Assembly: GCA_011800805.1 (NCBI GenBank)
Contig: MPNW01000031.1
Coordinates: forward strand, 305,039-346,894
Origin: Hirudo medicinalis
Lineage: Eukaryota; Annelida; Clitellata; Hirudinida; Hirudinidae
Length of the DNA: 41,856 bases
Direction of reading: 5' to 3'
Shown here: piece by piece, positions 22,595-33,200 of the stretch
Numbering within the stretch: the first letter of the stretch is position 1
Layout: every line of letters starts with the position of its first letter
The notes under the pieces: generated by a model
The model's input: the letters and a program-made list of their open reading frames with translations, nothing else
Database searches by the model: none
What the model was told of the DNA's origin: nothing
Program-made: the position numbers and the translations under genes

Positions 22595-25500
22595 CTAGAA
22601 GTGCAATCTTTTTGCAGGTCCTGAAATTAAAACATTAAAAAATGAAGGTTGAATGAAGCCCTGCACTTCTCTGCATGTTTTCGATGCCCACAAAAGAAGG
22701 ACCACAAAATCCGAGTCGCTCTTTAATTACCGCGATTGCAATCGTAACGAGTTTGGCAACTCACCTCCCTCTCTGTCGACAAGTTTTCTCTTCCTGTTTT
22801 CTTTCACTTCGTCTTCCTTCTTGGTGCCTTCCGAAGGTCTCGGGAGGTGATCGTAGGCTGTCGGTCGAGGCGTGTTGGTGAAGTAGGCCATTTGCAGGGC
22901 CTGCTCAAACGTTCGAGTTGGATTAAAACTTTCACTGTAATAATTCGTCAACTTATGGGATACAATGAACAATGTTTACTCGAAACCTTAGAAAGTACAA
23001 TCCAATAAAAATCTTCCAATAAATGAGAACACGAGTTTCGAAAGGCTAAAAGTCTTAGATGAACAAAAAACAGTTTGGACTCGTCTTACACCTAGTTATA
23101 CGTGGCTATTGTTTTGTGCACAGTTTGTATCGACCAATCCGAACGGCTCTATCATCGGTTCCGAAATTACATTGAAATCAAAAGATCGGTGAAACACAAA
23201 TAGAGGTGAAACAAAAACACCTGCTGACCTTTTTGGCAGTGCACCTGTTCAACGGGTTGAGGCAGAGCATGGAGTCGAGCAGGAAGATGAGGTCGTCCGA
23301 GGCCGCCGTGAAGATCGTCTCGAGCGGAACGGGGGTTTTAGGTTCGAATTTGATGTAGTGGGGCAGGTGGACGGCATGCTACGACCGTTCAATCAGATTT
23401 TACTTCGTTCAATCAGTTGTCCGGTAGTTTGTGATAAAATAATCGACTTAGTATCTATTATTAATATTGTCATAACTACAATAAAGTTAACACAGAAGTG
23501 ATAATGAAACTATATGTTGATTGCAACAAAAATAGTGATGATATCGATAATAGTTTATTGTTACTTACAGGCCAGTTGTCTTCGTTGGGTGTTCCCATCA
23601 CGTTGAAGATTTTGTTCAGCTGGTCGATGTCCGTGTCCCCGGGCAGGAAAGGTCTCTGTGTGTCCAACATCATCACCATTACCATTTTTATAATCACCAT
23701 CATCATCATCATCATCATCAACTGCACCATATTGAGGAAATCCCAAACACATCTGTCATACACGAATCAATTAACCATCATTGATTATTCATGAGGCCTT
23801 CTCAATTATAATATCATGAAGAATCACCCTCAACAGGAGTTCGGCCGCTATGCACCCGACGGACCAAATGTCCACCCCGGTTTCGTAAATGTCGGCCCCG
23901 TACAAAAGCTCGGGACATCGGTACCACCTGCAAAACATTTTTTTGGTCACGAGCATGAAAATCAATAATATGTCGTGATCGTTAAGTTATTCATAATTTT
24001 AAAATTATATTAACGTAATATTTAAATTATTCATAATTTTTAAATTATATTTATATCAACGTAATATTTCAATTATCCTTAATTCAACAAAACAGAAGCA
24101 GTTTTAATAAAGCAGCACAAAAACTGGAGACATGTGCGACCTCACCTTGTTACAACTTGACTCGTGTAGACCCTCGTCGGAGAGCCAAAGTATCTCGCCA
24201 GGCCAAAGTCTCCGAGCTTCACGTTTCCTGAGGACGAAAGATCTGGATTTAACAAAAACTCGGGCACCTCCTTCAGATGACCAGTGACTCACAAAGTTAA
24301 CGAGATACAAAGTAACTAGTTTGACCGACCGGTCGGTTATTTGAAAGTTAATGTTGTTATATTCACATTCACATTCGTTTGTAAATATCACGATCAATTT
24401 ACGACCGAAAGGTAAAGGTCGCTCACCTTTCGTGTCGATCAACAAGTTGTTCGGCTTGAGATCCTATTGGAAGCCGGAGTATTAATGCATTAAACGATGT
24501 TTGAACAGATCATTAACATAATTTATTAACCACTAATTATAATTGAACAGATCATTAACATAATTTATTAACCACTAATTGTAATTGAACAGATCATTAA
24601 CATAATTTATTAACCACTAATTATAATTGAACAGATCATTAACATAATTTATTAACTACTAATTGTAATTGGACAGATCATTAACATAATTTATTACCGA
24701 CTAATTATGCATACCCTGTGCAATATCCAGTTGAGGTGGAGAAACTCCAGACCTCTGAGTATTTGAAGGAGGTACGACTTTATGTTCGGCATGGTCAGGA
24801 TGATGCTCGTGTCTTTGATTACTTTCTGTTGTTTTGCGACGGCCGTGGAAAGGAAACAATTCGTAAATTATTAATGATCATAATGAAATAATCTCTAAAA
24901 AATAAAATTATAAAAATTTATTGGCACATGAATATTAACAACGGGTTGTTTAGCATGTGGACTGCACGTACATACCTCCAGGTCAAAATCCATGAACTCA
25001 AAGACGAGGTTAATTTTAGACTTCGACCCATAGACATCCAACAGCTGAAATTATGCACAGTTGATTGAACCATTAGTCATTGCAATCCCCACAAGATAAT
25101 AATAAGGCTTCTGTCATGTCAGAGTTTAAATCCCAAAAAGTACCTTGATGATGTGCTTGTGCTCAATTTCCTGCAAAAGTTTGATTTCTCTCAGGGCAGT
25201 TCTGCTGATCCCATCTCTGCTCTCTTCTTTCGTTCCTGCCTTTATCTATCGACAAAAGTTTCTCGTGATTCTACCATTTAAAAGACATGACTTATTATTT
25301 AAACCACACCTTCTTTATAGCTACTATGTTGTCCTTGTCAAGCAGATCCTTTGCTTTATACACTGTAGCATACTGGAAAGTTTAGAGTTCTTTCAATAAA
25401 GGATTTTATGTACTGGAAATGTGTCCTTAAAACTGAGCAGTATAAAAAAACAGTAGTGAGCAAACAACAGCTATGCAAAATTATGAAAATATATTGAAAT

Positions 25501-25702
25501 TGCCACAATTTAAAAAGTTGCAACTCCTATCAAGCCAAGGCAATGGTACTCTAAACAAGACCACATTGAACGCGGTTTCTACCTCATTTTAGTTTGTATC
25601 AGGTCTTTCATTGTTGTAAATTAATATTAAAAGCAATATTTCAATAACCTGCCCCTCGCCCAAAAAGTCCAACTTCTCGTATCTCTCTGCACCCTTCAGC
25701 AT
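22595..25702 (-). CDS. CDK7: Cyclin-dependent kinase 7, 12 exons, 338 aa
   Basis: The catalytic subunit of the CDK-activating kinase and of TFIIH; it phosphorylates CDK T-loops and the RNA polymerase II tail with cyclin H and MAT1. Exons: 25702-25649, 25372-25310, 25245-25144, 25044-24976, 24825-24715, 24463-24427, 24227-24146, 23927-23828, 23655-23569, 23378-23229, 22900-22765 and 22620-22595; every join keeps frame. Visible: glycine loop LGEGQYATVY, VAIKK lysine, NRT-type helix [22 protein letters not shown] catalytic loop, DFG, and T-loop [17 protein letters not shown] with the activating Thr (about 167) and the Ser at about 161. The tiny last exon gives GPAKRLHF, matching the usual GLPKKLIF end. 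One oddity: the APE motif reads CPE. The start gives [13 protein letters not shown], slightly shorter than in vertebrates. Confidence 0.97.
23688..23722. repeat. (CAT)n microsatellite in a CDK7 intron
   Basis: A short ATC/CAT run between CDK7 exons 8 and 9. Confidence 0.85.
23985..24075. repeat. Direct duplication of an AT-rich ~45-bp unit
   Basis: TTATTCATAATTTT...AACGTAATATTTAAA occurs twice in tandem with small differences, in the intron between CDK7 exons 7 and 8. Confidence 0.8.
24503..24712. repeat. 42-bp minisatellite, 5 copies, filling a CDK7 intron
   Basis: Units starting GAACAGATCATTAACATAAT recur at 24503, 24545, 24587, 24629 and 24671 (the last begins GGACAG), a strict 42-bp period. 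The array takes up most of the intron between CDK7 exons 5 and 6 and ends next to the exon 5 donor. Confidence 0.95.
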
Positions 25703-26308
25703 GACCAAAAATCTGTTGCCCCGGGAAATAATCAAAATATACAGATACTGACAAAACTAAAAGCGAAACGTCGAGCTTACACAACATTAGATAGGTTTTA
25801 AATTTAAATGTTTCGTACATTATTCAATAAATAAGTTGCATATGTTTAAAGATTAACAATTGTCACAATGTAATTATTAATTTAGAATTCTCTGAATATT
25901 GTCTTAACAAACTTTTTAGATTTATTGATTATAATTATCAAATTGCGTAATACTAAAAACCTATTCAGTAGTTATATAAACATTCAAATTTGACAATTAC
26001 CGTGTTTCTTAAGTTTTTAATAAAAGTGCTTTTCAATTTAAAATATTTTTTTAAAATAAAATTAATTATATTTCGGACGATGAATTAATTAATGTTTCCA
26101 TATCAAATTCATGCTAAATTGACGTTGAGTTTTCCAAATAAGCTTGCATTCGATATTTTAAAGTTATTATTTTGCCACGCTTAATTATTAAAATGTCAAT
26201 AAACTTAAAGTCTTGCTAATTTATTCAATCGAACCGCCGACACTAGTCGTTTGTCTCTGTCTCTGTTGTTGTTGAAAAGAAAACAATTTAATTTAGGAAT
26301 TTGGAACC
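25703..26308. promoter_or_regulatory. Divergent promoter region of CDK7 and the 26309 gene
   Basis: The two start codons face away from each other 606 bp apart, with AT-rich DNA between and no other gene. A shared bidirectional promoter is likely. No specific factor site stands out. Confidence 0.5.
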
Positions 26309-27514
26309 ATGAAAGCCGACCAGGAAAGGGTTGCAAAGTTGCTTAACGATACCGTCACTTTACTTTGTAAAAACGGATTAATCTATAAGAACAATCTTAC
26401 AGTCCAGGGTCTGCTCGGAATAACGCTCGATAAGAATGAGGTCTTCATTGTACACATAAACGAATCAATCGGAGCTTCGGTAACAGTTGATGCCAATCAG
26501 AAGCAAAAGCAGACGTTACCTCCGGCTTCCAATGTAGTAGATTTGACTAAAATAGCTGATCCGCCTATCACACCTAGTCACCAGCATCAGCAGTCCACTA
26601 TGCGTTACCATAACACGGTATCTTCACCAGTGCTGGGACAAGCCAGAAAGCAACGTCCACAAATGATTAACCAGACGATGTTGTTGCAGAGAAACGAGCT
26701 CTTGCAACAGGTTCAGAATAGGCTGCGGATGAACACGTCCATGATGCCTCAGGCGATGGGACCAATGCCAGTTCCTATCGCACCCATGCCAATGTATCAG
26801 CCACGCCAACCGATCCTAAGGCCCACCAACCACAGGCAACGACCCATCATAAACCCAAGGCGACCAAGCTCTCTACAACAAAACCAAGCACCGATATCGC
26901 TTTTGGACGAAGACGACGTTGTCATTGTTGGCACGGGAAGGGAAGACCCTCATTCCAGCCCGAGGAGAAGCCAAGGTGCCAGGATCGGTCGAAACCCGCA
27001 GCCGAGCAAGAACTTTCGCATGCACTCCAACGAATCGCAACCCATTGTTATACCTCAGGACTGTGCACCATTCCATGATGCAAATCTTGGCATGGGCATG
27101 TCTTATCCACCTCACAGAATGCAGATGATGGAGGGATTACATGGCCTGAATCCTGGGTTTGTCGAGCCAAAGAATTTCCTGGGTGAGATTGTCATAGAGC
27201 CGACCAATTCTGCTGACGTGGACATCACGAGCATGCTGGGGTTTCCTCAGAGTTCTCAGAGAATGGAAGACTGTCAGATGGAAGTGGGCAGTTCGCACGG
27301 AGCCGAAGTCCATGTCGACAGGAGAAAGCCCGAGGAGAACAGCCTCCAGGACAGGGTCACCGTCTATCTTGACGTGGCCGAAGACGGAGTCCAAAATGAC
27401 TTCAAGCCCTGCTATGGCAACGTGGAAGTGCAACAAAAAGGACAACAGTCAAAAGTTGACGACACCTCAAGAGAATTCAGAAAAGTGGTTAGGCTTGCTA
27501 ACATGTTATTATAA
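26309..27514 (+). CDS. Uncharacterised protein, 5' coding exon (401-codon frame) with SUMO-interaction-like motif
   Basis: The family is not recognised. The N-terminal ~60 residues look folded: MKADQERVAKLLNDTVTLLC, then LTVQGLLGITLDKNEVFIVHI, resembling a small alpha/beta module. Next comes a low-complexity part rich in Gln, Pro and Met. At about residues 198-211 SLLDEDDVVIVGTG has acidic residues followed by VVIV, a good SUMO-interacting motif; VVDLTK at about 75 is a weaker one. It is probably nuclear. The frame ends at 27514, just before a 25-bp repeat carrying AATAAA, so it may end there as a short isoform. It may instead splice, at a phase-0 donor I could not fix, to the zinc-finger exon at 27965. 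The last ~15 codons would then be intronic. Confidence 0.75.
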   Translation: MKADQERVAKLLNDTVTLLCKNGLIYKNNLTVQGLLGITLDKNEVFIVHINESIGASVTVDANQKQKQTLPPASNVVDLTKIADPPITPSHQHQQSTMRYHNTVSSPVLGQARKQRPQMINQTMLLQRNELLQQVQNRLRMNTSMMPQAMGPMPVPIAPMPMYQPRQPILRPTNHRQRPIINPRRPSSLQQNQAPISLLDEDDVVIVGTGREDPHSSPRRSQGARIGRNPQPSKNFRMHSNESQPIVIPQDCAPFHDANLGMGMSYPPHRMQMMEGLHGLNPGFVEPKNFLGEIVIEPTNSADVDITSMLGFPQSSQRMEDCQMEVGSSHGAEVHVDRRKPEENSLQDRVTVYLDVAEDGVQNDFKPCYGNVEVQQKGQQSKVDDTSREFRKVVRLANMLL

Positions 27515-27590
27515 ATTAACTAATAAAGTTAAGTTATAAATTGACTAATAAAGTTAAGTTATAAATTAACTAATAAAGATAAGTTATAAA
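27511..27590 (+). repeat. 25-bp tandem repeat with three AATAAA signals
   Basis: ATAAATTAACTAATAAAG-type units recur at 27511, 27536 and 27561. Each contains AATAAA (27522, 27547, 27572). The array begins inside the stop codon region of the 401-codon frame, so these could work as poly(A) signals. Confidence 0.85.
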
Positions 27591-27964
27591 GATTCAATAT
27601 ATATGCTAGTGGATATCTATCCGTTGTCGATCGTTGTTTTCGAGTTGCGAGGCAATCATACGCCTTACTCCTGGCGTCGAATGCCGAATTCTTCGGCAAA
27701 CGTGATTTGTTTTTTTAATTTTGACTCTGCCGCCGATTGCGATCCTCGCTCGTCAAACAAAGCAGGAATTTAAAACTTGAACAAATGTTCGAAGATGACT
27801 TAGCAGGCGTTCCAGTCTAGTGCCTATTGTTCTAAAGGGCAGATGTTGCAAATATCTCGTTAACCATTTCTTCAGGCAGCTCTTAATAGTTATTGCTTTT
27901 AATGTTTCTCGTTTGAGCATGGTTTCGAAGATGTCGATCTTAAAGCAAAATAATCTGCCAACAG

Positions 27965-28906
27965 GGTGAAGAAACCATAAACCTCGACTCCCTGGGCCTC
28001 CACATGCTGACAGAGGGCGAGGACGACCCCCATTCGTCTGCGTCGTCGTGGCAATGCAAGGTGCCGACCTGCCAGGCTTTCTACGCCGAATCGTCTCAGC
28101 TCGCGTCCCACTACATCCACGAACACACTCAGCAACTGGACCTCTCCATCAAGGACTCCGCAGGGTCTGAAATGCCCCAACAGTCCGAAATCACTGCCGA
28201 CTCGAGTTGTATGGAAGCCTGGCAGGACCCGAGCCGAGTGGAAACTGTAGAAGCTCAGACGACTTGCCCTGTGATGTCGCAATTGGATTCGAACGAAGGG
28301 CACGAAGAAGTTCCAGGCTCCGTCGGCCATTCGTCCGACAACTCGAGCCACTCAGAGTCAAGGCTCAGCTACTCACCAAGTCTGAAAGCGGGCCATCCGA
28401 TGTGGATGGAAAGAAGTTCGATTGACCAAACAGAGGTGAAGACACACCCCACAGACGGACTAGATTCAATACAGGAAGCATCGAATCTGCCAACAGGGGG
28501 AGCATTCTCCGAGATGTCCCCGATCGTCCGACCTCAGGGACAGGCCCACGAAGCAGCAACCCTCGCGAACGCTCGGAACGACGCCAGCTACCTCGGAAGG
28601 GACGTTTTGTCTCCGAGCATGGACCCGGGGGCGACCCTAGACCACCTCTCCATCCCCGTGAGCCCACAAAATCGAACGCTTCAAATCGTCCCCGACCATC
28701 TGCGGCCGGCCTGCTTCCACGAAACGTCAGACTTTCGAGACGGAGAAGCCATGTTTTCGGGCGGCCATCGAGAGGCGGAGATGGATTTCAACCAAATGGA
28801 ATGCGGCCCGACAAGGACTTTCGACGAGGAGGAGAGAGCGGACAACTCTTCCAGGAGTCCGTGCTTGACGATCGACAACGTCGAACTCGAGCACGACAAC
28901 TTGTGA
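27965..28906 (+). CDS. C2H2 zinc-finger exon, probable 3' part of the 26309 gene
   Basis: The exon starts after the acceptor CTGCCAACAG and reads GEETINLDSLGLHMLTEGED to a stop at 28904-28906, 313 codons plus stop. One C2H2 finger is visible near the start: C-x4-C-x12-H-x4-H in WQCKVPTCQAFYAESS followed by ASHYIHEH. The rest is Ser/Pro/acid-rich and looks disordered, ending ELEHDNL. Codon use and GC content differ sharply from flanking DNA, so it is coding. Its phase (0) and strand fit the gene beginning at 26309, with the 25-bp repeat then lying in the intron. An independent gene with its ATG at 28004 is the alternative. No family is recognised; a DNA-binding or adaptor role is a guess. Confidence 0.75.
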   Translation, partial: GEETINLDSLGLHMLTEGEDDPHSSASSWQCKVPTCQAFYAESSQLASHYIHEHTQQLDLSIKDSAGSEMPQQSEITADSSCMEAWQDPSRVETVEAQTTCPVMSQLDSNEGHEEVPGSVGHSSDNSSHSESRLSYSPSLKAGHPMWMERSSIDQTEVKTHPTDGLDSIQEASNLPTGGAFSEMSPIVRPQGQAHEAATLANARNDASYLGRDVLSPSMDPGATLDHLSIPVSPQNRTLQIVPDHLRPACFHETSDFRDGEAMFSGGHREAEMDFNQMECGPTRTFDEEERADNSSRSPCLTIDNVELEHDNL

Positions 28907-29311
28907 GATGGTGATCGACACGACACCATCGCTCGCAGTGCAACTGAAAATGCTACCATCGGACTCACTTTACGTTCAAATAATGTACATTCGAATGTCA
29001 TTCGTTACCGTAAATATATTGTGGAAAACCTATTTACAAATTTATTGTTGCTAAGTGTGTATTATTGATTTGTATCAACAGATATTTATTTTGCATTTTG
29101 TTGGGTTCTAAATGTTTCACACACGTGTGTTTTATTAAAAAGTCCCGTCATCAGAAGGTAACAATTCTAGGAATTGTAGAAAAGCTTTAAAGGCAAATGT
29201 ACGATAAATCCTGAAACATAAAATGCACATTCTGCGAAGTTTGGCATCAGTGTATCCTCAAGCAACTTGGATAAACAGGAAACACTCGACAGAATTGAAA
29301 ACACCTTCACC
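28907..29311. other. 3' UTR of the zinc-finger gene and intergenic DNA
   Basis: AT-rich, no open frame of interest, no exact AATAAA found close to the stop. Confidence 0.4.
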
Positions 29312-29434
29312 CAGGGCCGCCGAGGGGCACTTTTTGGGGTCCAGGTTTTAAAGTCACAATCTTACATTTCTTTTTTTGCTTTGCCGTTACTACCGAATCG
29401 GCCTAGGGGACCAAAATTTCTGTCGGCGGCCCTG
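29312..29434. mobile_element. Small non-autonomous DNA transposon (MITE), 123 bp
   Basis: It begins CAGGGCCGCCGA and ends TCGGCGGCCCTG, a perfect 12-bp terminal inverted repeat. The inner ends GGGGTCC and GGGGACC are also inverted. The CAGGG terminus is the kind used by hAT elements. Flanking octamers CCTTCACC and CCTCCGTC match at only 5 of 8 positions, so a target duplication is decayed or absent. There is no coding sequence inside. Confidence 0.65.
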
Positions 29435-30276
29435 CCTCCGTCGATTACAAAAATAATTTTCAAAAAAGTTATTATTAATTCATATTGAAACAAAAATGGA
29501 ATATATGATGAATATGTGATGGAATTGTCTTGTCGATGGTGCAATGGAAGGAATCAAGCAGGAGAAAGCTAAAATAATCGAGCCCCACGTCATACAATAA
29601 TTGGAAATGTTAAGAAATTCGGAAGAGGGACGACCATTTAAAAAAAAAAACAAACCGTCTAAAAAGTAGCAACGCTAACAGTGTTTGCAAAACCTACCAG
29701 CAAATACGACCGAGCATGACGTTAAGTTCGTAATGGTTGTTGTTGGTCAGATTGGCGAACGAAAGATGAAAACAATTTAAGCAAAAACAATGTAAAGACT
29801 GGAGTGCTAAGTATGGATGAGGGTAAGTGACGATGTGTTTAAATGGCATGTAATGTCGTCAAATGAAGGTGCTCCACATGATCTATTTTGAAAGACAACA
29901 TAACGTCAGTCAAAAATCACTCATCTCAGCTGGCAACGATGATATGAAGTTTATCGTACATTCATGTTTTACTCACATTGCGAGCAAGCGAGACTAAGTG
30001 AAATATCTCATGATTCGAACGACGTTCGATCGACATGTCGTCGCAACGTCGAGGCAACTTAATTTTCTTCCAAGATGGACGTCATCGAAAACGAGCAAAT
30101 AAATAAATAATATTTAAAAAAATATAAGAAACAAAATATATCTCCACCCAATTCCAATGACTTACATGATGATGTAATAATAATAATATGTAATTAATAT
30201 TATATTAATAGTAACAACATCAACTTTTTTGATTCAATCATTCATGCAGAGAACTCGGAGCATGCCACTCGGAGCT
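29435..30276. other. Gene-free interval
   Basis: AT-rich DNA with an A tract at 29640-29650. It probably ends in the 3' UTR of the minus-strand Ig gene. I see no exon here. Confidence 0.5.
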
Positions 30277-33200
30277 CTAGATCTTGCCATAAAGAGAGTT
30301 TTCCACAGTTTCCAGAGGCTCTGAAAAAATCAAAACGAAAACATAAACAAGAAAACCAAACATCGTCAAGAGTCAAGCAAGCCATCATGAACTGTGCAGT
30401 CGACAAATTATGAAACACAAATGTAATCATAATGGAATCAGCCTTCGAGGATCATAATAGAATCATCATCATTGGAGAATTGATTTGAAAAGCCAAGCTC
30501 AGATTATTTTTACCTTTACCTGCTTCGACTTTGTTTTTGTCTGAGAACAAAAAAAAAAATTCAATCAATCTAAATTACAGTCAACAGATTAAAGTTTTGA
30601 GGCACAAAAAAAACCACGAGGACGAAAACACCGAATGCACCGGAAGGATGACCCACGGCAAACGGTTAGGTTGAACATTTGTCGATCACAAAATGTTGAA
30701 TCCAACCTTTTTTCCTTAAATCGACTTTCTTCCACTTCCACACCAAAACTCCGACGACCGCCGCGACCACGGCCAGCCCGCCGAGCGTCCCGAGGACGAT
30801 GGCGGCGACATTTGCTCCTCCTTGGCCTTTTAAAAACTGGTAAGGAATCGAACGACCAATTGATGAACAGGACTGAACAACGGGTCGACTAGATTATTTA
30901 GCAGTGCCACCAATGTATATTTAGCAATGCCACAGGTATTAACCAAACTGGATGAAACAGACATTGCATTAAATGAATAAGAAATCCATCGCCGAAGCCA
31001 AGTTGTTTTCCTGATGATGCCGAACGTTCATTCAATTTAAAATCCTGGTGAAAGTAATTCCTAAATGAAATTGTAAATATGACGTACTTTGTAAACATTT
31101 AATTGTTTGAAAAAAATGGTAATTCAAGATTAAGCCGATCGATAATAAACCAAGAAAACGATATCAAGTGAGATCTAAAAAATACCAGCCCAGTATCATC
31201 ATCAACAAAAGAGCAACTACTGTTATTAAACAAATCGAAAGGATACGTGTTTTCAGTTTGTACACTCCTGCAAAATACAAACGCATGTTGTTAGGGATGG
31301 AACAATGAAATCAGATATTAAGTAAAACAAACCTTCAGATACAGCTTCGATGACACCAGTCCATTCGGAAGTATACATCGTGCCCTCTATGTCGTTCTTG
31401 GCAACACAAGTGCAGTTATAATTACCGAGTTCGTGGAAAATTATGGCCGATGCGTTGGAAGAAAAACTGCCATTAACACATTCCCAAGAATAGCTTGATG
31501 AAGGAGGATAGGCCTCGGAAAGACAAAGGACGGTCGTGTTAGCTTGTGCAGTTGTCTCGTTAGGACGAACATTTGTCGGAGGCACTGTAGTACGAGCAAT
31601 GTTGACTTAAGAAATGTAAATAACCAATCACGTACGTATGCACACATACTGTATACTCTTAGAGAAATATTTGTAGTGACTTCGCCATCTACTTTAACAT
31701 TACCCGTTGCGGCCGAATACGTCCAAGAACAAATATATGTTTTTATTCCATTCGAATCCAACCGAAAAGAGGCTGTGACCATCTCCTCGTATGATTGGTT
31801 GAAGATATTGTTTGGTTTACTAGAATTGAAGTGAAAATCAGTTAAATTGTGTATTCTTGAAGAAGTACTTATGACATCAGTGAAAGATTGGAATGTCACA
31901 GAGCAAGACAAGTTCACGTTATCTCCAACAAGACGTGGTTGATTCACAGGCAAGGCTTCAAATGTTATGTTTTTATCTGGAACATCAAACAAATAATAAA
32001 TACCAATTAATTCATCATAACGTTAAACCATAAAAAAATAGAATCTGCCCAACCTACTGTAAATATAAAATTTTGCGTCCTAGTCGAAGTACAATAATAG
32101 AAGCCGATATTGTTTCGAGTCATAGAAACTCTTGTATCTGAAATATCCTCATTATTTTTCCTCCATCCGTTACATGTCGTTAAATCATTCAGGTTGATCG
32201 TTTCATTTGTTTTGACGTAAAACATATTGCTCGAATCTAAAAAGTAAACGAATTTAGAATTTAACAATTAGACGTGCAAGCACTCAATTGATCACACGCT
32301 AAACCTATTTGAAACAAAACTTTTCTGAACAAGCTTTCTCCCTCCCAACGTTTAGCCAAATTATTTTTTATTTTGAGTTTTATTTTGAGTTTTATTGATT
32401 TTTATTGATTTAAACAAACAAGCTGTTATATACAAAGCAAAAGCAATTAAAACGAATTCAAATAAACTCAAAGGGCCAGCCTTAAGGAAGCGCACGCTTC
32501 CGCTATCAGACTGATCCAAATAAATNATTAGATCTTTGATAGATGAAGGTATAGAGGAGTAAAGTCTAGGACCATAACATTGAATCGAGAATAATTTTAG
32601 AGTGGACTTAGAAAAAGAAGGACTATATTCATGTACATTACGTAAAAAATGAGGATTATTGTAGTTATTGCTCGATACAAAAAAACCAGAGAATATTTTT
32701 GGAAGAGAATTGAAATCCTATGAAAACATGAAAAGAGCAGTTTGTAAATTACGAATTTGTGATATATTTAGCAGGCTATTGTTAGTGAATGTAGAAACAG
32801 TTGATGACAAAGGTACTAACAAGAAAATTATTCTTATAATCCTCTTTTGCAAAACATTCAATTGATGTTAATGTGTGTTATAAGTAGAAGCCCATATGAT
32901 ATTGCAATAAGTTACATAAGGATAGACTAGAGAAAAATATAATAAAAGAGCTACTTTTATATTAACAAATGGCCGAATTCTGGAAATTATACCTATATTC
33001 CTAGAAACATGATTTTGAACATAAGAGATATGTGTGAGCCAAGATAAATGCTCATCCATTAAGACCCCCAGATATCTAATACTCGANCATGATTTTGAAC
33101 ATAAGAGATATGTGTGAGCCAAGATAAATGCTCATCCATTAAGACCCCCAGATATCTAATACTCGATACTCTATTAAAGGAAATATTATTTATAGAAAGG

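Noticed and set aside
24503..24712. CRISPR-like regular repeats
   Set aside because: Units abut with no unique spacers, are AT-rich, and lie in an intron of an animal gene.
26624..27445. Minus-strand frames opposite the 26309 gene
   Set aside because: Shadow frames of the GC-richer coding strand.
28365..29001. Minus-strand frames opposite the zinc-finger exon
   Set aside because: Shadow frames; the plus strand has the C2H2 motif and the splice acceptor.
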